Assembly: GCA_036320915.1 (NCBI GenBank)
Contig: JAXBDG010000016.1
Span: 1,178,001-1,242,000, forward strand
Direction of reading: 5' to 3'
DNA length: 64,000 bases
DNA from: Linnemannia elongata
Lineage: Eukaryota > Mortierellomycota > Mortierellomycetes > Mortierellales > Mortierellaceae
In this document: one piece after another, positions 35,866 to 47,137 of the stretch
Layout: each line of letters opens with the position of its first letter
Numbering within the stretch: position 1 is the stretch's first letter
The notes under the pieces: generated by a model
What the model saw: only the letters and a program-made list of their open reading frames with translations
Database searches by the model: none
Told to the model about the DNA's origin: nothing
Position numbers and translations under genes: made by a program

Positions 35866-38800
35866 CTACACGCCCTTCTTGGCGGGATAGGGATCGATCC
35901 AATCCGTAGGGCCTTTCCTCTTGGGAACTCGATCGTCCGCAGGGCTTGAAGGGTCGCTGTCCTCCTCCATCCACGGGTAGCGTCCATCTTTATCAACAGG
36001 CTGCAGATAAAGTGGACGTTGTTGATGAAGGAGGTGGCTCAGGACCACGTTACACATATTATGGGCCGCCATGATGTCGCGGTGCATGTAGGTTTTGCAC
36101 TTTGGACAATAGAGCCGCCGGAGGTCGACTTGGCACACGAATTCATGGCACAATGGGTATTTCTTGGAAGTGTAAAATTCATTAATTCCCACCACAATGT
36201 AGCCAAGGGACCGGACCTAAAAGGGAAAAAAAAAGAGTCAATGTTACTACTGTTGCTTAAGAAACCATAGTTGCAGCAACATACAATGTACACCGTCAAC
36301 TTACCAACCGAACAAAGTACTTTGCGAATGCTGTGTGGAGGGAGGCCAATCCGCTTGTGGTTGAAAAGTCGCCGAGTCCGATACCAACGATGACCTTGTT
36401 GTTGGGGTCTCTCCGCGCGCCTAGGGTTCCACCGATCATTGAGAGCAAGCGAGTCGCCATCAAGTTGAACTCCTCATCGCGGGCTCTTCGGGCGTTCCAT
36501 TGGTTTTTCTTCAAGACCATATCTGTATAGAATGACGAAAGAAGGGGCTCGATATCCTTCAGCTGGTTGAGATACCTCGTGAGACTGCCATCTGGTCCAT
36601 GAAGTGCCGGCAGGTCGCGTTCGATGGAGCTGATACTTTGGTCGTTCTTGACGGGCTTCTCCTTCCTTTGGTTCAACCATCGCTGCACCATGAAAGTAGG
36701 CTGGTACACGGCCTTTTGTTTGACCGTGAGGTTGTGGAAGAGAACCGTGCCATTCTTGACTTCATCGCCCGCATCATCCTCGTCCGTTCCTGGCGGCTGT
36801 CTCATCGAAATGTCCATCGCGTGCTGCTGTGGGTCCGTGTGGAGTGTTTCAGGGGGCTGGAGGATAGCGCTGGCAGCAAAGGGGAACGCTTGACCAAGAT
36901 CGAGGCACAGGATGTTAATCTGCTCCGGCTCACAGCCCCAGAGTCGAGCCACGTCGTCTATTGTCGTTACGACGTGTCGGATTTCAGTCAGTTCATCGTC
37001 GATTCCCCCCAACGTTGTTGTAAGCCGACATGGCAGTTTGTGCTCTGGCAACAGCTTGTACTTGACCGCCGTCAGCTCGTTCATCATGAATGCCATTTGC
37101 AACCGAAAGCCATCGGTTCGCAGCGAGCCTCGAAGCGTGTAGCCTTTTCTGGTGTAGACAGCTGGTTGAAAGTCGTTGTCTCGGATTGTCCGAATGTGCT
37201 CCTTGATATCCTCCAAAGGCATGATAAAAGCCGACCTCGAGTAGTTCTTCAGCTTTCTCCGCTCTTCTTGCGTGTATCCACCGATGTCCGTAATCAGTCT
37301 AGTGAGAAGGTGCCCAGGTGCCTTGCGGGAGAGCCAATAGTCGACATCGAGCAGTGTAACTTGATCGCTGGATGGAAGACTGGGGTAGTCCGGTTTCGCA
37401 TACCATTGCAGCAAAGCCTTGAGCATGGGATCTCGCCAAAAGAGATGAACAAGTTCCCATTCCGACAGGTTGACAAACTTGTCCTGAAGCGACGACATGG
37501 GGACATAGCACCGACGGCTTCCGCATATCCTGTTTAGGAGGTCAAAATTTTCGACAGCAGACACGTCGGAATCAATAGTACAGTTGGTCTCTGCAGGCAG
37601 TACCTTCTTCTTCTTCAGGATCTCGATCTATGTCATAAAAAATTGATCACGTAATATAACACCTGTTAGATATCATTTCTTTGCAATCATTCATTCTTCA
37701 TCATGATGAACAACAACATAGTAAATAATAAATACCTTCTTCCAAAGTTCGATTGATCCATTCTTGTAGTGCTTCCGCAGTTCCACAGAGAGCTGGACCG
37801 CAGTTGACATCAAAAAGGCCGAGCCAGGATATGCCGTCTCTACTCCATTTGGAACCCATGTCCGGCGGCAAAACCTTTTTGACCCGCAGAAGGAAACATC
37901 GCACATCGGCTTCCATTCCCTTTTTGGAGGGAGATGGAATCTTGCGGTTGTGGATAGCTATCAAGAGTGACCCAAGGAACCGTACGTATTCCTTGATTTT
38001 CTTGAAGTTTTCACCTTGACCGTTCGGGTCATCCCAACCATCCAGCGCATCCGGCTCATTCCACTCATCTTGCTCCAGTGCTGCAGGTCTATCACCGCTA
38101 TCGACCATATCCTGGTTGCTGACGCGAGGACACAGTTTGTCGAGCAGATACCGATCGCTGGTGTCGACGGTTCCAGAGGAAATTTCCTCAACGAATTGCC
38201 CAATTGCGCGCTGGCAAAGTCGCTTGGTGTTGGAGGCGATATGAGCAACCTGCTTGAAGCAAGTCTTGATCCTTGGCAGCAACTTGGAGGCTTCCTGGTG
38301 GTCGAACTCCTTAACGAGGGCTCGAGTGGCGTTGGCGTTGAGGGTTCCAATATCAAGAGTGCGTATAGGGTGTTCCTTCTGAAGAGATCGCACGAGCTGA
38401 TCCTTATCCATTTCATCAACGGGTAGCGAAGGTTTTGATGGCGCCTTAGGCTTACGCTTCCTCTTCTTCTTTTGGGCGTTCCGGTTTTTGTTGCTGCTTG
38501 AAATGTTTTTGAGGGTGCTGGTGTTACTGTTGGTGTTACTGCTGGTATTGGCGTCATCGCTTGCTAGAGATGTAGGGGCAGGTTTCCAAGGCTTCCACTT
38601 GTACTGAACCATAGTATCCGGGGGTTCATGCTGCAACTTTCTGGATCGTGTTTTGATGGCGTACCGAGGGCGATATGTGTACTTCTTCCCAGACCTGCAA
38701 CGATGATTTGGGCGTTGCGTGGGCGGGCGATCAATAGTCCGATATCGGTTTGGAACGTCTTGATACTCCTCAGACTGGTTTGCGGCAAAGGATCTGAAAG

Positions 38801-39035
38801 AAAATGTGTGAAAAAAATAAAGGTTAGAAAAGTAACACCCTCTTGTTTTGTTTCTCACACATAAAAAGTTAAAAGAAACCTCAACTCTGCATATAAACCC
38901 CTACCTCTGCTTGTCCTCCTTAAACTTGCATTGCAAAGTGCGAACTCGATTCAATACGCTTGCCAGACTGTGTTCTTGGACGGAATTCTGGGCCGGGCTA
39001 CCTTGACAGGGTTCATCATGTGGCGAAGCAGGCAT
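35866..39035 (-). pseudogene. TnpB/Fanzor-like RuvC-zinc-ribbon gene, frameshifted
   Basis: Exons 39035-38905, 38793-37736, 37627-36305 and 36216-35866 carry normal splice sites. The protein opens MPASPHDEPCQ and has a basic N-terminal half. The C-terminal half shows a candidate RuvC-I Asp (NILCLDLGQAF), a region IVGIGLGDF, then GYIVVGINEFYTSKKYPLC, a second cysteine pair (YCPKCK) and a final candidate catalytic Asp (MHRDIMAAHNM). This layout matches TnpB-derived eukaryotic Fanzor nucleases. Two lesions are visible. Exon 38793-37736 has one base too many (near 37826-37836): the upstream frame (GSKWSRDG) must shift to PGSAFLMSTAVQLSVELRKH to splice on into the next exon. The first cysteine of the ribbon is Tyr (KKYPLC). 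Probably a decaying mobile-element gene; the family call is by motif only. Confidence 0.6.
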
Positions 39036-39057
39036 AGTGTTATCGACGTGCTGCCGA

Positions 39058-39447
39058 ATGGATCGGACAGACGCAGTCACTCAGGGAAACCTCTTCGAGC
39101 GGTATATGACGACCGTTTTCAGCAGGACATTCAAGTCGCGACGTCTCCCTGATTGGCCGCATCAGCCCCCCATCTTGGAGATGTGCCCTGATCTTGTTGG
39201 CGAGGTAGAGATTGTTGGCTGGAGAGAACCTGCAGTACTGCAAGGTAGGAATCATGCGATGATGTCGATGGAAGAGTTTATGGACGCATATGTCAACCAC
39301 CATTCAACTCGCAACAACACGCCTGTCGCTCCTTTCTTCTTCCCCAGCAACAAGCCATCGGGACCAGACATGGTGTTCTTTATCCGAATCGACGGTCGCA
39401 GGATGGTACCAGTCTTTGTGCAGATTGTAGGCCAAAGAGGGAAGTAG
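39058..39447 (+). pseudogene. Truncated C-terminal domain fragment, head-to-head with the Fanzor-like gene
   Basis: An intact frame of 129 residues (MDRTDAVTQGNLFERYMTTV...) contains DWPHQPPILEMCPDLVGEVE, then IVGWREP, MMSMEEFMDAYVNHHSTRN, FFFPSNKPSGPDMVFFIRID and VPVFVQ. From memory this matches a domain found near the C-termini of large multidomain proteins in Mortierella-like fungi, possibly nuclease-like (D...FxQ pattern). Here it stands alone, lacks the usual N-terminal domains and ends just after the core. It begins only 22 bases from the start codon of the divergently read Fanzor-like gene, so that gene's promoter would lie inside it. Best read as a remnant cut off by insertion or rearrangement. 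Confidence 0.5.
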
Positions 39448-39812
39448 TGTAGAAGGTAGACTGGCAAAGACAATAAAGTGGATGTACGAACAAGATCCAG
39501 CGGTACGAAGATACATTAGACCTGAGGGGTGCAGCAACAAAATAAGAAAGATATTGAACAGCGGAGTCGATAATATGAAGGTTCAAGTCCACTTTCCGAA
39601 GATCAGAACCATATATGCCGCCGCACCCATCCTATTTTTCCTTGGAAGATTGTCTCATTCTCATCGCAGAAAATGAGTTATTTTCCAACGAAGGTACCAC
39701 ATTTATGCTCATTGCTTGACGGATAATAGCATGTAAAAGGAGAAGTATGTGTATTGTGTGGAGGTGGCGGACAAGATGAAAGTAGAAATAGCTGTTGTTT
39801 GATCAAAAATCT

Positions 39813-40283
39813 CTGGGGGGCTTTCAGTTCTCGTCCGAATGCTAATGCTAATGCGAATTTGCCTTTTTTGGAAGTTTTGACCCTGTTTTTCAAATCAAAA
39901 GTTCCACGTATCAATTTGACCTGATTGGCTCGTTAGCATGCTAAAAATACATGATTTTTGATGTATTTTTTCGCACGGGCGCTTCTTAATCCTTTCGTTT
40001 GCTTGACACTTCTTCCCCCTCATCAAAGAACCGTATTGTCCCAAATGACCAGAGTGCAAAATTGATGTCTTAAAACTGCCAGTGCCTAATCTGGCATGGT
40101 CAATTTTACAACTCGTATTCGCATTCAGAACTGAAAACGGCCCATGTATTTTTAGCATGCTAACGAGCCAATCAGGTCAAATTGATACGTGGAACTTTTG
40201 ATTTGAAAAACAGGGTCAAAACTTCCAAAAAAGGCAAATTCGCATTAGCATTAGCATTCGGACGAGAACTGAAAGCCCCCCAG
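39813..40283. repeat. 471-bp element with perfect 141-bp terminal inverted repeats
   Basis: The left repeat 39813-39953 begins CTGGGGGGCTTTCAGTTCTC and ends ATGCTAAAAATACATG. The right repeat 40143-40283 is its reverse complement. The 189-base centre is unique and non-coding. I see no clear target-site duplication (left flank ATCAAAAATCT, right flank GTATTGG). Near-identity of the arms suggests recent insertion or gene conversion. Confidence 0.9.
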
Positions 40284-41387
40284 GTATTGGTACCTGTGAC
40301 TGCGATGAAAGATTTACCTCTTGTTGCTCAATTGGTCAAAAGGTCATGATATTGGTACCTCCTCTCTACCAGTATATCCCACTGGATACAGCACTGTGGA
40401 AGTCTAAGTACAGCTCTATAATTCGTTCTTGTATCTCTTCTCTGTGTATCCCAAAGTTTGCCTCTCTTGGACGAATATGCTCAAATATCAGGGATCGAGA
40501 AAAGAGAAGGGCCTTCCTGAAATTCTCTGTTGGGGAGGAAACGACAATGAGATAAAAGGGATCGGAACAACTTCGGGAACAAAAAAACAATATCCCATCA
40601 AGGCACAGGAGGGCACAATAGCAATTCAGGTCTACTGGCTTACCATCCATGCACACACACAAGCGCAACTACTAAACGTCGCAGACACAGCTCTCTAAAC
40701 GCTTGGCGAAAGCAAAGGTGAGCCCGCTGTGTTATTTTTGTTCGAAGGAGGGGAGAGGGAGGACACACGAATCGGATCGAGCGTCAGAGTGCATTTGTTG
40801 TTGGTCTGAGAGTCAAGAAAAAGACCAACCTTACTGCTCCATTCATTCCTACTCTTTGACAACGGCTCTCACTTTGTATGAAGTTTTGTTGTATGTGATG
40901 AAATGAACGGAATGAAAGGGTTCATTTCTGATACACTTTTACTCTCTCTTACCCCTTTCCTGCACACCCCCTTATTATACCACTCTCTCCCTTTTTTTTT
41001 CTTTTGTTCTTTCTGTATGGCCTCCCTCCATGGGCGAATGCAGTGGTCGTCCCTCTTCCCTCTACTCGCTTCTTCCTCTCGCCTTTATCCATCTCTTCAT
41101 GTCCATAAATACTCCCTCCTCTCTTCTCATTTTTATTCTTATTGCTCCCTCAAGTATCTTCACCAACCAGTTCTTCCACTCCTCTTCCCACCTTCGAAAC
41201 GACACACCCGTCGACTCTCTTTCCCAAGACTCGTTTCTTTCTTGCTTCCTTTCTCTACCTCTTCCCTTTTCTTCTCAACCTCACTACCACCTTTACTATC
41301 TCTCCCTAATAGTAACATACACTTCATCCTTTCGATCTTTTTCTTCTCATTCACGTTCACTTAACCTCGGTCTTACCTTAGTCGACC
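40284..41387. other. Intergenic and pyrimidine-rich promoter
   Basis: No gene is supported at 40284-40900. From about 40920 the plus strand becomes strongly C/T-rich (TCTCTTACCCCTTTCC, CTCTCCCTTTTTTTT and so on) up to the start codon at 41388. This is a long pyrimidine leader or promoter of the style also seen in front of the MADS-box gene. Open frames across it merely translate the C/T bias. Confidence 0.55.
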
Positions 41388-42035
41388 ATGTCATCCATAC
41401 AAAGACACCCTCGCCATCAACACCTCCCTTCGACTTCTCGACGACATAACTTCTCCTTCTTTACGACCAGCACCCTCTTCCTCCTCACTACTTTCTCCAT
41501 ACTTCTTTCTCTCCTTCTCACACCCTCCTTCGCCCTCCCAGCAACCCTTGAACCTCGACGCAATCCTCTCACCCTGGGACTCGGTCTAGGTGGTGGACGA
41601 GGAGGTGTCGGACTCTCCCTCGGCGGTAACGGAAACACCCTCTTCAACTTTCACCACCGACCCCGCCGCAGCCTCCACATCCAATCAACCACCGAACCTG
41701 AGGCTGAGGAGGTACTGGCAGCCGAGAAAAACGAAGCAGTCGTCGCCTCATTCCAAAAACGATCCACCCTGTCCGGACCCCCCGCTTCGGGAGCAGAGGC
41801 AGACAGTGATACTGCCAACAATAATAGACCTCTCGGTAGCCCTCGCCAAGGACAGTACCACATCTTGCCCATTGATCCCTCCGAGACAAGACCCATGGAG
41901 AGCAGTCCTGGTGAGGAAGGTGGGGTGGTGAGACGAATGGTGAACAAGAAGCGCCAACATGTGCCGGGCCCCCGGCCTGGGACTGGAGGTGATTATAATA
42001 AGAATAATCCCTATGGGCGACGTTCGAAGGAGTGA
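41388..42035 (+). CDS. Secreted peptide-precursor-like protein 1
   Basis: A single exon of 215 residues. A hydrophobic stretch at about 24-48 (FFTTSTLFLLTTFSILLSLL) ending SFALPA fits a signal peptide with a long basic n-region. A glycine-rich segment follows (LGLGLGGGRGGVGLSLGGNG). Possible Kex2-type sites occur at QKR-STL and NKKR-QHV. After the latter comes the C-terminal peptide PGPRPGTGGDYNKNNPYGRR. The neighbouring gene at 43131 ends in the same motif, so the conserved product is probably a short processed peptide. I do not recognise the family; a signalling or pheromone-like role is an inference from the layout. Confidence 0.65.
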   Translation: MSSIQRHPRHQHLPSTSRRHNFSFFTTSTLFLLTTFSILLSLLLTPSFALPATLEPRRNPLTLGLGLGGGRGGVGLSLGGNGNTLFNFHHRPRRSLHIQSTTEPEAEEVLAAEKNEAVVASFQKRSTLSGPPASGAEADSDTANNNRPLGSPRQGQYHILPIDPSETRPMESSPGEEGGVVRRMVNKKRQHVPGPRPGTGGDYNKNNPYGRRSKE

Positions 42036-43130
42036 AGGAGAATGGATGGTAGCGATTGCAGGATAAAGGAGTCTCCTTTTGATTTTTTTGGCTGAGCCAA
42101 GAACCAAAAAAAAGTTCAGAAATAAAATAAGAAATATGCGAACCATGGGCGATCCCGCACCAAGTCAATGTTTGGCCAATGCCTGAGATGACGTGGATGA
42201 TAATGGTGATAGTGGTTGTATTCCGCAAGGAGGAGCGAATGAAAGGCCCAATTGCCAACAAAAGCGCAAGAAAGGGGGGGCTTACGAAGATCGATCGTGA
42301 TGACCCCTGTTTGTGCTCCTTGACAGACAAAGGCAGACAAGAAAGGACGATAGAACTGTTTTGCCCCTGACAATGAGAACCCTTGTCCCTTCTCTTCCAA
42401 TGCCCACACCAAATCTTTTGATCTGTGACCGGGGTCCATTCTACCTTTCGCCCTCACGCCCAAAATCCCTTTTTTTATTTTTTTATTTTTTTTAGGTTCT
42501 CTCTTTTGTGTCCAACCCACGCGTGGAGTTCGTGACGGACCAATGATAACGGGGGTTTCTACCCTTGTGCTGTTCCTCATTCTTCTGCTTGCGGGATAAC
42601 AAGTCCAGTTATTCCTGTTACCGGCTGTGTCAATGCAGCTGCAGCAAGAAGTGATCTGGTACTGGTTCTCATCGGAGCATTCCCTCTTTACTATTTGATC
42701 CAGAGGAGCCGTAAATATGAGAGAAAAGGAGAGGAGTCGCGAGAAGAAAAGCAGAGGAACAGTTTTTATTACCCTGTATACCGAGGATGCACGGTGCACT
42801 TCTTGGCGCTCCCTTGGCAATTGGTGAGAGAAAAAAAGTAGCAGTGGAAGTATTACGGTCCTTGGTTCGACGAATCAAACGAAAAGGCGATGTTCGTGGT
42901 TGTGGTCAGAGGATGGTTCCTGCGGTCGTATTGGTATTGGTCTGATTCCAATGTTCATTGTTGTGCATTGCAGGAAGGAAGCAAACTGGTTATTTGCTGC
43001 AGTCATATCCAAACATAAAAATCGGAGGCCTCACCTCCTTCTCCCTATTTTCATTTCTTTCCTTTCCCTCTGAACATCCCAACCACCTCCTCCCCCTTCA
43101 ACACCACACTTGCCACCTCTCACTATTACA
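42036..43130. other. Intergenic
   Basis: No supported gene. T-rich runs lie at 42469-42494 and the tract just before 43131 is C/T-rich (leader of the next gene). A 234-codon open frame on the minus strand (42116-42820) has no recognisable domain or start context. Confidence 0.5.
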
Positions 43131-43421
43131 ATGACCATTTGCTCACTATCAATGATAGCAACCACCTCTCTTATAATCATATCCTTACTTTTCCTTATCC
43201 TCCTGGCACCACAACATGCTCTAGCCAGTCCAGTTCCCCTCTTGCCTAGAGAAGAAATGATCACCGACACATACCCGATCTATGTAGACCCCAACCCAAA
43301 CCCTACACTGTCCGAGGCAATGAAAAAGAGAGATGGATCCCGTGCACCTATTCGTACTCCACCTCCTGGCCCTGGCACAGGTGGCACCTACGACAAGAAC
43401 CAGCCGGGCAACCGTCGTTAA
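43131..43421 (+). CDS. Secreted peptide-precursor-like protein 2
   Basis: A 96-residue frame starting MTICSLSM at the first ATG. A strong signal peptide spans about residues 1-34 (MIATTSLIIISLLFLILLAP ... ALASP). A short spacer is followed by MKKR and then the C-terminal segment RTPPPGPGTGGTYDKNQPGN-RR. This tail aligns with that of the gene at 41388: PG-x-PGTGG-x-Y-x-KN-x-P-x2-RR. The two genes lie about 1.1 kb apart on the same strand and probably arose by duplication with the propeptide diverging. A processed extracellular peptide is inferred; no known family is recognised. Confidence 0.65.
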   Translation: MTICSLSMIATTSLIIISLLFLILLAPQHALASPVPLLPREEMITDTYPIYVDPNPNPTLSEAMKKRDGSRAPIRTPPPGPGTGGTYDKNQPGNRR

Positions 43422-44309
43422 CCACTTATCCGACGACGTTGTTCCTTCCTTCAGGTGAAGGCAATAAATCGATTAAAACCAAACAATTATGTGAGCCTGG
43501 AAATAACGTTCCTCTTACCCTTTGTTCGCTTTTCCCTTTTCGAGAGTCGACGCGGTTCGTTCGTCTCTCACTTCCTTCTCCCTTTTCACCCAGACACAGA
43601 AGTCGCATACACACACGACTCCCTCCCCACCCCGACCCGACCTTCCTTTCTTGTAAGTCGACAACCAAATGTGGAAGACAATTACATTCAACTCACTTTC
43701 TGGCTGATGGATGTTTTTTTTTCATTCATTCACAACAATTAAGTACATACGACAACAACAGGAGACCATTCCTTATAATTCCAGTAGTGTGAGAACGCAG
43801 ACTAGCAGGCAGACGTGTCAGGGTCATGTCAGAAGCGAGAGGGATGATGGAATAGCGGAGAATCATGGGATAGACTTTTACCACCAAAACAACTAGCACA
43901 ACGACACGACCAACAAAGCGCTCTCCTCACGCCACAAAAAAATGCCCACTCGCACCTCTTTGTCATCGCGGCGATTGTTAGGAGTTAGTGCTCGTCATCG
44001 CTGACATTCATTCTCACTTTGTCGGGCTTTTGAATGGGTGAATGTGGACCACTGAACATATCTGCGCAGGCTAGGGACAGGGGTCAAAAGTGCCGATAAT
44101 AACCTTATGAGGAAGACAAACAGCGTAGCCGGCCAAAGACATATGATAGAAAAGGAAGGGGAGGTGGTATGAAAGAACGATATAGGGGTCCATTACAAAA
44201 GAAGAACGTGTGGAGGGGTCGAGGCGGAGGCGAGACTAGGTGCAAGAAGTGGTTGCAGAGGCACGGAGAGGGAGGAAGGAAAAGGAATAGAGAGAGAGAG
44301 AGTGAGAGA

Positions 44310-44356
<47 letters not shown>

Positions 44357-44678
44357 AGAGGTGGAAGGATGACGGTATTTTGCCCAGACCTTAGCTAAAG
44401 ATGATGGACAAAGAGAACAAAAGGACGTCCGTCAGACACTCCGAGAATCGACTTTTTTGTTCTTCTTTCATGTCTTTACTCACTCACACCCTTTCCTTTT
44501 TCTTTCTTTCTTTCTTTCCCCCTTTCGTGCTGCCTTCCTTACTTGCCTCCTCCTCGCATACGCACTTGTACTCGCTAACAAAGCCACTACACTCCTCAAC
44601 CGCCAACTCATACTATCCAACTCCTTTTATCTTGCATCAATACTCCTTCAATACCCTCCAAACAACAAGAAAACAACG
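43422..44678. other. Intergenic with a GAGAGT microsatellite
   Basis: No supported gene. A (GAGAGT)n/GA microsatellite lies at about 44289-44360, followed by a C/T-rich leader up to the MADS-box start codon. Confidence 0.6.
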
Positions 44679-46861
44679 ATGGACAAGAGAAAATATATTG
44701 CACTCTCATTAGAGGAAGAAAGGCGTTCGACTCGCCCACGCTTAAACAACCACAACAGCAACGCTTCAACAGCCCCAAGCAAACCCAAGCCCAGCAACAG
44801 CAGCAACAACAACCCAGCCTCACAACCCGTTAACAACAATTCACCTGACCAAAACGTGAAGGAAGACCCGTTCAAGCAGGTGCAAGGAGACGAGCTGGAG
44901 GACGGTGACGACGACGATGACGATGATGATGGTGTCAAGCGACCGGTGAATGCCAAGCGCGCAGGCCGACGCAAAATCAAAATCGAGTACATCCAAGAGA
45001 AGAGCCGACGCCACATCACTTTCTCAAAGCGCAAGTCCGGCATCATGAAAAAGGTACTTCTCTCTTTCCTTGTCTCAGTCGGTTTGTCTGTGGGTCTATC
45101 ATGCTGCATATGTGCACTGTTCATGCCTTTTGTAAACAGGCTCAGTTGGGGCTGTTTGACAAAGGGGCAAAAGCGGAGGCGAAAAGAGGAAGGGTTGGGG
45201 AGTGAACAGATAGGGATAGGATGACAGGTTTAATGCATGGTTTCCTTCTACTTTTGGGTTGGGCTTTTGTTTGCCAGTGAAGGAAGGAAGGAAGAAAAAT
45301 ATCGATTGTCGTCGGTAATTGTATTAGATATGGGCTACGGTTTGCAAATCCCCTCCTCTTCCTTACTTTTCGCCTTTATCCTTGTACTCTTCGGTCACAC
45401 CAAAATAATGACAGCGCATGTTTTCCTGTTTCTGTATTTTTCCTTACTTTATATTTCCCTCATTCCGCTTATTTTGTTTATTTCGCCACCCATGATGCAC
45501 AATAGTCCTGTTTTTCCACCTTTTCTCCCATTTCACCAAACCTTCTTTTTTTTCCTTTCCGTCCTCAACCATCTCACCTTTGGACAAGTTGGCGCTAACA
45601 ATGCCATTCCTTGTTCTATTTTGCGAAATTAACATGACAACCAACCCGTTAGGCATTTGAGCTAAGCACGTTGACAGGAACACAGGTGCTGCTACTGGTC
45701 GTCTCGGAGACAGGACTGGTGTACACGTTTACCACCCCGAAATTGCAGCCCATTGTCACCAAGGATGCGGGAAGGAATCTTATTCAGGCCTGTTTACACT
45801 CTGCGGACCCTGCGACTGCTGACGGCGCAGGAGCGAAAAGCGACGAAGATGACAATGACGAGGTAGAATAATAAATTCGGGTCGACAGCCTTGGTATCTT
45901 TTTTTTTTTTTTTTTTTTTTTTTTTAGGGCAGGTTTTGTTGAAAGGCGAGGGGGAATACGGAGATTTTTTTTCCTCTTTTCGGGGTGTTCAAGGGTGTTG
46001 GGTGTGAAGCGGGAGGGACGCGGGAAGGAAGAGTGAGCAATTCTCACGTTCTTGTTTTTTATGTTTTTTTTTCCCTGATTTGCCATGGGTGGGCAAGACA
46101 AGGCAATAAAAAAAAGAGGCCAACCTAAAATGAACCTTGTTTGAGTACTTTAGTTCTCACTCAGTTCCGTTTTCTCCTTTTTTTTTTTTTTTTTTTTTTT
46201 TTTTTGCAATGATACATGTTTTACATAGCCACCCCAGAAAGACCAAGAAAAAGAAAACGAAGTCGGTGATGTCAACCGCCCACAACAACAACAACGACAA
46301 CAACAACAACAGGACGGAGGAAAAAACATAAAAGGAGGCGGTGGTATTGGCAGTAGGAAACATGACGGATCCGCAAACCAAAAGGACAAGGCGTCAAATC
46401 GCCCATCCACTTCTGAACGTTACGACCAACCTCCGCCGCGGTATCTACCACGCCCACCTCCTCAGCTTTCACAAATGCAGACGCAGACGCGGACGCAACA
46501 GGGGCAGACAGGACGGTTGATGTACCCGCCGCCGTATGACCATATCCCATACCCCAGTATCCCACCTGCGGAACGTGGACCTCCTCCAGGATTAGCGGCA
46601 AGACCAAAAGGTAGTGGTGGTGCAGCAGGCGCGACACCTTTACCGAAGCATCCTTATCCTGGGCCTGGGCAGGGGCATAACTCACTCCCACCGCCACCGC
46701 CGCCACCAAATCATCTTCTTCAAAAGCGTCCCCCGCGTCCCCATCCACATCCGCATCCGCATCCGCACCCACCCCAAGGACAGAAGCAACAGCTTGGAAA
46801 ATCTGGACGAGGCAATCTATTGACTGGTCAGGGCTTAAAGGGTCTTCAGGCAGAAGAATGA
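44679..46861 (+). CDS. MADS-box transcription factor (SRF/MCM1 type)
   Basis: Three exons (44679-45053, 45653-45862, 46238-46861) give 402 residues. The MADS domain spans about residues 96-155: GRRKIKIEYIQEKSRRHITF, then SKRKSGIMKKAFELS, then GTQVLLLVVSETGLVYTFTT, split by the first intron right after IMKK. The sequence is of the SRF/MCM1 (type I) class, which binds CArG/P-box DNA as a dimer and recruits cofactors. An acidic run (GDDDDDDDD) precedes the domain. The C-terminal exon is low-complexity: Q/N-rich, proline-rich (LPPPPPPPNH) and a (HP)n run (PHPHPHPHPHPP). The 599-base first intron is long for this window. Splice phases are all zero. A general role in cell-type or mating control is known for the family, not shown here. 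Confidence 0.92.
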
Positions 46862-47137
46862 ATCTGATCATCAATCCCCTTTCAAGTAGTGAGGAGAAAA
46901 CTCCGTCCTTTTTTTTGCATATCTGAGTAGGGGGTTCTGTTACTCGACGACGAACGACTCTTTTTTTTTGTTATCAGAAATTTACAAAGCTCACCACGTC
47001 CTCTCGTGCATCGCCACACAATCAAATAAACCATCGAAAAAAAAAGCACTATATAGGAGCTATGATCAACCAACAAAAAGATAGAGTGAAATCATATAAT
47101 CATGGGTATTATTCAAAGAAAAAGGGAAAGAAGAAAA

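Noticed and set aside
36599..37537. 312-codon open frame on the plus strand
   Set aside because: Antisense of the Fanzor-like gene's third exon; no recognisable protein features.
42116..42820. 234-codon minus-strand frame between the two peptide precursors
   Set aside because: No domain, signal peptide or splice partner; overlaps T-rich non-coding sequence.
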